From: Burkholderiaceae bacterium
GTDB taxonomy: Bacteria > Pseudomonadota > Gammaproteobacteria > Burkholderiales > Burkholderiaceae_F
DNA: 22,328 nt
Assembly: GCA_013696665.1 (NCBI GenBank)
Contig: JACCYC010000185.1
Coordinates: 1 to 22,328 of the forward strand
Direction of reading: 5' to 3'
In this document: one piece after another, positions 17,741 to 22,328 of the stretch
How positions within the stretch are numbered: the first letter of the stretch is position 1
Layout of the letters: each line of letters opens with the position of its first letter
Position numbers and translations under genes: made by a program
Notes under the pieces: generated by a model
Seen by the model: only the letters and a program-made list of their open reading frames with translations
Told to the model about the DNA's origin: nothing
Databases searched by the model: none

Positions 17741-18927
17741 GACAGCAGCTCCGAAAACGGCAGGAACCGAACGATGTCGCCGCGACGAATCATGTGCTCG
17801 GAGGGGTTGTCGATCAAGCCGTCAGCCCACGCCACCGAGTTCAACACAGACGAATTTTGATTTGGAAAAACGTCGAGTCCACTGTTTGCATTCACGCGTG
17901 CTCGCATGAACTCGCGGCGCCGGCTCGATTCCGACCAATCAAAATCCGCACGCAACGCCAGCGAACGCAGCGGCTCGATCCTGCCCTGCTGCGCCAACAC
18001 AAACGGCCGGGCGAACAGCACGAAGGTCACGAAGCTCGAGACAGGATTCCCCGGCAATCCAATGAAGGGAACATTGCGTACGTGGCCGAAGGCAAGGGGC
18101 TTGCCGGGCTTCATTGCAATCTGCCAGAGATCGAGCGTGCCCTCGGCCTGCACCGCCGGTTTGACATGATCTTCCTCACCCACCGAAACGCCGCCCGACG
18201 AAATGATCAGGTCGGCGTGTGACGATGCACTGACCAGTGCATCACGCGTCTTGCGCAAATCATCCGGGATGATTCCTAGATCATGCACCTCGCAGCCGAG
18301 CGATTCGAGGAGGCCACGTAACAAAAACCGATTGGAGTTGTAGATGCGGCCCGGCGCGAGCGGCTCGCCCGGCATTACCAACTCATCGCCCGTAAAAAAA
18401 ATTGCGACACGCAGCTTTCGGTAAACCGTCAATCGCGCAGCGCCAATGGATGCAGCCAGAGCGCAATGTTGCGGCTTCAATCGAATCCCGGGTTGCAACA
18501 CGTTCTGTCCACGGGCGATGTCGATCCCTGCGCTGCGAATCGCGTCCCCCCGCGAGGGGCGGACATTCAACGTAACGTGCTCGGTCGTTGCATCACATTT
18601 TTCCTGCATGATCACAGCATCGGCACCTGCCGGAATGGGGGCACCGGTGAAAATGCGCGCGGCGGTGCCAGGCTCTAGCACCACGCCAAGCTGCCCCGCT
18701 GCAATGCGCTGGCTGATCCGCAGCGTGGTCGGCACTCCCGGAACATCGAGCGTGCGGACCGCATAGCCGTCCATCTGGGAATTGTCGAGCGGCGGCACGT
18801 CGACTGACGATACGACTTCGGTGGCCAGCACGCGGCCCGCGCACTGCATCGTATCGACCGATTCGAGGTCGGCTACGGCGTGCGCTGTTGCAAGCAGCTT
18901 TTCGAGTGCCTGTTCAACTGATAACAA
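17737..18927 (-). CDS. moeA: Molybdopterin molybdenumtransferase MoeA
   Basis: Inserts molybdate into adenylylated molybdopterin to form molybdenum cofactor. It has 396 residues, slightly shorter than E. coli MoeA (411). Conserved blocks in order are DNSQMDGYAVR, GAPIPAGADAVIMQE, FFTGDEL, the molybdopterin-binding SSGGVSVGEEDHVK, MKPGKPLAFG, and LPGNPVSSFVTF. The best start is a TTG at 18927, 4 bases after the mobB stop: codons upstream in frame hold no ATG or GTG, and the protein start MLSVEQALEKLL is what the family shows. No Shine-Dalgarno is visible, so translation may depend on coupling to mobB. Its stop overlaps the moaD start. Confidence 0.94.
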   Translation of the reverse strand: MLSVEQALEKLLATAHAVADLESVDTMQCAGRVLATEVVSSVDVPPLDNSQMDGYAVRTLDVPGVPTTLRISQRIAAGQLGVVLEPGTAARIFTGAPIPAGADAVIMQEKCDATTEHVTLNVRPSRGDAIRSAGIDIARGQNVLQPGIRLKPQHCALAASIGAARLTVYRKLRVAIFFTGDELVMPGEPLAPGRIYNSNRFLLRGLLESLGCEVHDLGIIPDDLRKTRDALVSASSHADLIISSGGVSVGEEDHVKPAVQAEGTLDLWQIAMKPGKPLAFGHVRNVPFIGLPGNPVSSFVTFVLFARPFVLAQQGRIEPLRSLALRADFDWSESSRRREFMRARVNANSGLDVFPNQNSSVLNSVAWADGLIDNPSEHMIRRGDIVRFLPFSELLS

Positions 18928-18931
18928 AGGA

Positions 18932-19450
18932 TCAGACGCGAGGCGCCGGTAATTGCAACATCGTCGTAATGAATGAGACGATTTTATCGGGGTCGTTCAG
19001 ATCGAGCACGGGCAGCAAAGTTTCGACTGGATGGTCGGCCGCGAGCGCCACCACGTTCGCATCACGCGGGAAGATCGGCGGTTCACTGGGCGATGTGAGT
19101 CCCGGCAGGCGCCGAACCTCAATGCGCGGAATTGCACCTTCGCTTTTGAAGCCTTCGACAATTACGAGGTCGGACGGCGCGAGCTGATCCAGCAGCTCGT
19201 CGAGGGTTGCCGATCGCTGCGGAGTTTCGGTCAGCAGCGCCCAGCGCGCTGCCGTTGCAATCAAAACCTGCTCCGCCCCGGCGTCGCGATAACGAAACGA
19301 GTCCTTGCCCGGCCGATCCATGTCGAATCCATGGTGCGCGTTCTTGATGGCGGAAACACGCAGCCCACGCGCACGAAAAATCGGAATCAGCTTTTCAATT
19401 AGCGTTGTTTTTCCACTGTTCGAATACCCAATGAAGCCGATCGCCTTCAC
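18932..19450 (-). CDS. mobB: Molybdopterin-guanine dinucleotide biosynthesis adaptor MobB
   Basis: GTP-binding accessory protein of molybdenum-cofactor maturation, thought to assist guanine-dinucleotide attachment by MobA. From the GTG at 19450 it has 172 residues, as in the family. The P-loop GYSNSGKTT lies at 8-16, near the N-terminus as expected, followed by a typical KNAHHGFDMDRPGKDSFRYRDAGA block and a VIVEGFKSE block. The frame stays open for 59 codons further upstream to 19627, but that lies inside thrC, reads as arginine-rich nonsense, and would push the P-loop inward. The GTG overlaps the thrC TGA as GTGA. No mobA is present in the window. Confidence 0.92.
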   Translation of the reverse strand: MKAIGFIGYSNSGKTTLIEKLIPIFRARGLRVSAIKNAHHGFDMDRPGKDSFRYRDAGAEQVLIATAARWALLTETPQRSATLDELLDQLAPSDLVIVEGFKSEGAIPRIEVRRLPGLTSPSEPPIFPRDANVVALAADHPVETLLPVLDLNDPDKIVSFITTMLQLPAPRV

Positions 19451-20883
19451 GATCCGACCGCGTGCTGCGCGATAAACGACTTGATCCGCTCGCTGTCCGC
19501 GTCCATGGGTTCGAATCGCTGCGCGCGCGCCTCCAGCCCCGCGTAGGCGGAAGGCCTTTCCGGCGCGGCGCCTATCGCCTCGATGATCGTCTCGGAAAAC
19601 TTGGCAGGCAACGCAGTTTCGAGGCAAATCATCGGCACATCTCGGTCGATGTGCTCGAGTGCAACCTTGATCCCGTCGGCGGTGTGCGGGTCGACCACGA
19701 TGCCGTGCCGCTCATAGGTCGTGCGAATCGTGCGCACGCGATCGGTATGCGTGCTCCGACCCGACACAAGTCCACTGGCGCCGACAATGGGCCAGATCGG
19801 CGTGCCACCCAGATGAAACTCACCTCGCGTATCGAGCTCCCACCAGAACTCACGCAGCAGTTCCGGGTCGCGATCGATGATGTCGAAAATAAAGCGCTCG
19901 AAGTTGGACGCCTTTGCAATATCCATCGATGGGCTGCTGGTGATATGCGTTTCTCCGTGGCTGCGCACCCGATAGCGCCCCGATCGAAAGAATTCGTCGA
20001 GCACGTCATTCTCATTGGTGGCCAGCACCAGACGCGCGATCGGCAAGCCCATTTGCTTTGCCACCCATCCCGACAGGATATTGCCGAAGTTGCCCGACGG
20101 CACGGCAAACGACACTGTCTGTTCACTTGATTGCGTTGCCGCCAGATAGCCCTTGAAGTAATAAACGACCTGCGCAACCACCCTGCCCCAGTTGATCGAA
20201 TTGACGCTACCGATCCTGTATCGCTGCTTGAACTCGAGATCGGCCGCGATTGCTTTGACAATGTCCTGGCATTGATCGAACACGCCGTCGACTTCGATGT
20301 TGAAGATGTTGGCATCGTCGAGGGAATACATTTGCGCACGCTGAAACGCGCTCATCCGGCCTTTGGGGGACAGCATGAATACGTTAATGCTGGGACGCCC
20401 GCGCATCGCATACTCGGCTGCCGATCCGGTATCACCCGAGGTTGCCCCCACCACATTCAAATGTTCGCCGCGCTCCGCGAGAGTGCGCTCGAATAACCCT
20501 CCGAGCAGCTGCATCGCAAGATCCTTGAATGCCAACGTGGGTCCATTGGAGAGCTCCAACAATGCGAGACCCGGTTCAAGCCAGCGCAGCGGCGTGATGT
20601 CTGCGGCGTTGCTGTCGCCACGCGCATTCCCAAATCGAGCCGCGGTATAGATCGCACTCGTCAACGTTGCAAGCTCTTGTGCCCCGATGTCATCCACAAA
20701 CTTTTGGATGACCGCGCTGGCGAGTTCCGGATAGGACAGAGAGCGCCACGTGTCGAGTTCGGTGGCCGTAACGCGCGGGTACGCCTCGGGCACATACAAG
20801 CCACCGTCGGAGGCGAGGCCCGACAACAGGATGTCGCTAAAGCGCGCGATGGGCGCGCGGCCGCGCGTCGACACGTACTGCAT
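19447..20883 (-). CDS. thrC: Threonine synthase
   Basis: PLP-dependent enzyme that converts O-phosphohomoserine to threonine, the last step of the pathway. It has 478 residues, in line with the long bacterial/fungal type. The PLP lysine is K120 in GPTLAFKD. The phosphate-binding GATSGDTGSA lies at 146-155, and SGNFGNILSGWVAKQMGLP follows in the middle. The N-terminal MQYVSTRG opening is typical. The ATG at 20883 is 5 bases after the hom stop, with only a distant AGGAAG in the hom end. Its stop overlaps mobB. Together with hom it covers homoserine and threonine formation; homoserine kinase is not in the window. Confidence 0.97.
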   Translation of the reverse strand: MQYVSTRGRAPIARFSDILLSGLASDGGLYVPEAYPRVTATELDTWRSLSYPELASAVIQKFVDDIGAQELATLTSAIYTAARFGNARGDSNAADITPLRWLEPGLALLELSNGPTLAFKDLAMQLLGGLFERTLAERGEHLNVVGATSGDTGSAAEYAMRGRPSINVFMLSPKGRMSAFQRAQMYSLDDANIFNIEVDGVFDQCQDIVKAIAADLEFKQRYRIGSVNSINWGRVVAQVVYYFKGYLAATQSSEQTVSFAVPSGNFGNILSGWVAKQMGLPIARLVLATNENDVLDEFFRSGRYRVRSHGETHITSSPSMDIAKASNFERFIFDIIDRDPELLREFWWELDTRGEFHLGGTPIWPIVGASGLVSGRSTHTDRVRTIRTTYERHGIVVDPHTADGIKVALEHIDRDVPMICLETALPAKFSETIIEAIGAAPERPSAYAGLEARAQRFEPMDADSERIKSFIAQHAVGS

Positions 20884-20888
20884 CGGGG

Positions 20889-22199
20889 CTAAAGCAATTC
20901 TTCCTGGCGCAAACGGATCACAGGCGCGAGTACCGTGGGCAAAGCCTCGATGCGGGCGATTGCAGCGTTCACGTCACGTTCGATTGCATCGTGCGTCAGC
21001 ATGATGATGTCGGTCTGATTCTCTCCCTCAGACGGCTCGCGTTGAAACAAGGCGTCGATCGAGATATTGCCTTCGGCCAGATTGCGGGTGATATCGGCCA
21101 GCACGCCCGGCTGGTCTGCAACGCGCATGCGGAAATAGTACGACGTCACCGTGTCGTCGACACTCAACCAGGGAAGCGGGCCAGCGCCGCTCGCTTGAAA
21201 CGCCAGATGTGGCACGTGGTTCTCTGGATCAGCGGTATGCAGGCGCGTGACATCGACGAGATCGGCAATCACGGCCGATGCGGTTGGTTCGGCGCCTGCG
21301 CCGGGCCCGTAGTACAGGGTCGTCCCCACCGCGTCACCCTTGATCAGAATCGCATTCATAGCGCCTTCGACATTGGCAATCAATCTCTGCAGCGGCACCA
21401 GTGTTGGATGAACCCGCAGCTCGATGCCGGCGGCGGTCCTTTTGGTGATCGCAAGCAGCTTGATACGGTAGCCGAGTTGCTCTGCATACTTGATATCTTC
21501 CTTAGCAAGCCGTGTAATACCTTCGGTATACGCGGCTTCGATGTTGATCGGAACACCGAACGCGATTGAAGACAGGATCGCAAGCTTCTGCGCGGCGTCG
21601 ATACCCTCGATGTCAAACGTCGGGTCAGCTTCCGCGTATCCCAGACGCTGCGCTTCCTTAAGCGCCGTGTCGAACGTCAGGCCCCGCGCACGCATTTCGG
21701 AAAGAATGAAATTACTGGTGCCGTTGATGATGCCCGCGATCCATTCGATACGGTTAGCCGTCAGCCCTTCGCGCAGCGCCTTGATGATCGGTATGCCACC
21801 TGCAACGGCGGCTTCAAATGCGAGCATCACGCCCTTGCCGCGCGCAGCATCGAACAATTCATTGCCATGCCGCGCAAGCATTGCCTTGTTGGCAGTGACG
21901 ACATGCTTACCGCGAGCGATGGCATCGAGTGCGAGAGCGCGCGCGGGTTCGTAACCGCCGATCAACTCCAGCACGATGTCGACATCCGGATTGCGCACGA
22001 CGTCTTCGCAGTTTGGAAAGACCCGAACATCCGGACTTACGCTCGCGCGCGCCTTGTCGACATCGCGCACGGCGATCGCGGTAACTTCGATACCGCGGCC
22101 TGCACGCCTGGCGATCTCAAGCTGATTGCGCCGCAGGACCTCGTAGGTGCCGCGCCCGACGGTACCGAAACCCAACATGCCGACCCGAAGAGGTTTCAC
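20889..22199 (-). CDS. hom: Homoserine dehydrogenase
   Basis: Reduces aspartate semialdehyde to homoserine with NAD(P)H, the branch point to threonine and methionine. It has 436 residues, the usual size of the monofunctional form. The nucleotide-binding GFGTVG lies at 10-15. Catalytic K105 is in VVTANKAM. The family signature at about 183-205 (AQRLGYAEADPTFD, then IEGIDAAQK) is complete. A C-terminal ACT domain (about 350-430, from VADQPGVLADITRNL) suggests feedback inhibition by threonine. The start is a GTG at 22199. Its best Shine-Dalgarno is 33 bases away across a hairpin, listed separately. It follows the alaC-like gene by 43 bases. Confidence 0.97.
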   Translation of the reverse strand: MKPLRVGMLGFGTVGRGTYEVLRRNQLEIARRAGRGIEVTAIAVRDVDKARASVSPDVRVFPNCEDVVRNPDVDIVLELIGGYEPARALALDAIARGKHVVTANKAMLARHGNELFDAARGKGVMLAFEAAVAGGIPIIKALREGLTANRIEWIAGIINGTSNFILSEMRARGLTFDTALKEAQRLGYAEADPTFDIEGIDAAQKLAILSSIAFGVPINIEAAYTEGITRLAKEDIKYAEQLGYRIKLLAITKRTAAGIELRVHPTLVPLQRLIANVEGAMNAILIKGDAVGTTLYYGPGAGAEPTASAVIADLVDVTRLHTADPENHVPHLAFQASGAGPLPWLSVDDTVTSYYFRMRVADQPGVLADITRNLAEGNISIDALFQREPSEGENQTDIIMLTHDAIERDVNAAIARIEALPTVLAPVIRLRQEELL

Positions 22200-22208
22200 G
22201 AGTCAACT

Positions 22209-22232
22209 CGCCGGACGCACCGGCGGCCGGCG
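22209..22232 (-). promoter_or_regulatory. Hairpin between the Shine-Dalgarno and the GTG start of hom
   Basis: A perfect 6-base stem, CGCCGG with CCGGCG, and a 12-base loop. GAGGAG (22238-22233) abuts one side. The other side leaves 9 bases to the GTG at 22199. If the hairpin folds, it brings the ribosome site to an ideal distance. Folding in the cell is inferred. Confidence 0.4.
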
Positions 22233-22242
22233 CTCCTCAATG

Positions 22243-22328
22243 TCACGCTGCCGCCCTTGGCAGCGCGACCCCACGAAACATTTCCTTGATTCCGCGCACC
22301 GCCTGTTTGATGCGGTGCTCATTCTCGA
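22243..22328 (-). CDS. alaC: Alanine transaminase AlaC-like, C-terminal end only
   Basis: The last 28 codons of a gene that enters from beyond the window, ending at the TGA in 22245-22243. The visible tail, ENEHRIKQAVRGIKEMFRG and a short alanine-rich end, matches my memory of the C-terminus of the PLP-dependent aminotransferases placed directly before hom in many betaproteobacteria. In those genomes the neighbour is annotated as alanine transaminase or AlaC. With so little sequence the name rests as much on context as on residues. It is probably cotranscribed with hom. Confidence 0.6.
   Translation of the reverse strand, partial: ENEHRIKQAVRGIKEMFRGVALPRAAA

Noticed and set aside
19451..19627. 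N-terminal extension of mobB by 59 codons
   Set aside because: Sits inside thrC, gives an arginine-rich sequence unlike MobB, and displaces the P-loop from its usual N-terminal place. The GTG at 19450 with GTGA overlap is better.

Overview
The window reads as a chromosomal core segment of a GC-rich betaproteobacterium, most likely of the order Burkholderiales. That assignment rests on protein character and on gene order: an alaC-hom-thrC-(mobB)-moeA-moaD-moaE run beside clpB and tamAB, and an aceA-dehalogenase-aceB run. No 16S gene or other direct taxonomic marker is present. I see no tRNA, rRNA, IS element, prophage, CRISPR array or defence island.

Layout. (1) 1-3542, minus: glyoxylate-shunt operon aceA, an L-2-haloacid dehalogenase, and aceB (3' end beyond the window). 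Upstream of aceA is a leader rich in dyad symmetry (3686-3768). (2) 3948-4226, plus: a small membrane protein of unknown function. (3) 4237-5505, minus: an MFS transporter. It diverges from an exported 5'-nucleotidase (5496-7277, plus), and the two 5' ends overlap by 10 bp. (4) 7337-8527, plus: a cytosolic DUF2863-like protein. (5) 8546-11131, minus: the disaggregase ClpB with a sigma-32-like promoter. (6) 11271-17026, plus: tamA-tamB, the outer-membrane translocation and assembly pair. (7) 22328-17036, minus: the end of an alaC-like aminotransferase, then hom, thrC, mobB, moeA, moaD and moaE, tightly packed and largely overlapping. This run joins threonine synthesis to molybdenum-cofactor synthesis.

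How the genes fit together. AceA splits isocitrate to succinate and glyoxylate, and AceB condenses glyoxylate with acetyl-CoA. The dehalogenase between them would turn chloroacetate into glycolate, one oxidation step from glyoxylate. Hom and ThrC carry aspartate semialdehyde to threonine. MoaD and MoaE form molybdopterin synthase, MoeA inserts molybdate, and MobB is a GTP-binding accessory factor. TamA and TamB span the envelope.

I do not find a convincing undescribed system. The observations most worth a second look are at the level of regulation: nested inverted repeats before aceA, a hairpin that could bridge the hom ribosome-binding site to its GTG start, moaD diglycine codons that double as the moaE Shine-Dalgarno, overlapping divergent 5' ends with a promoter inside a coding region, and the dehalogenase translationally coupled to malate synthase.
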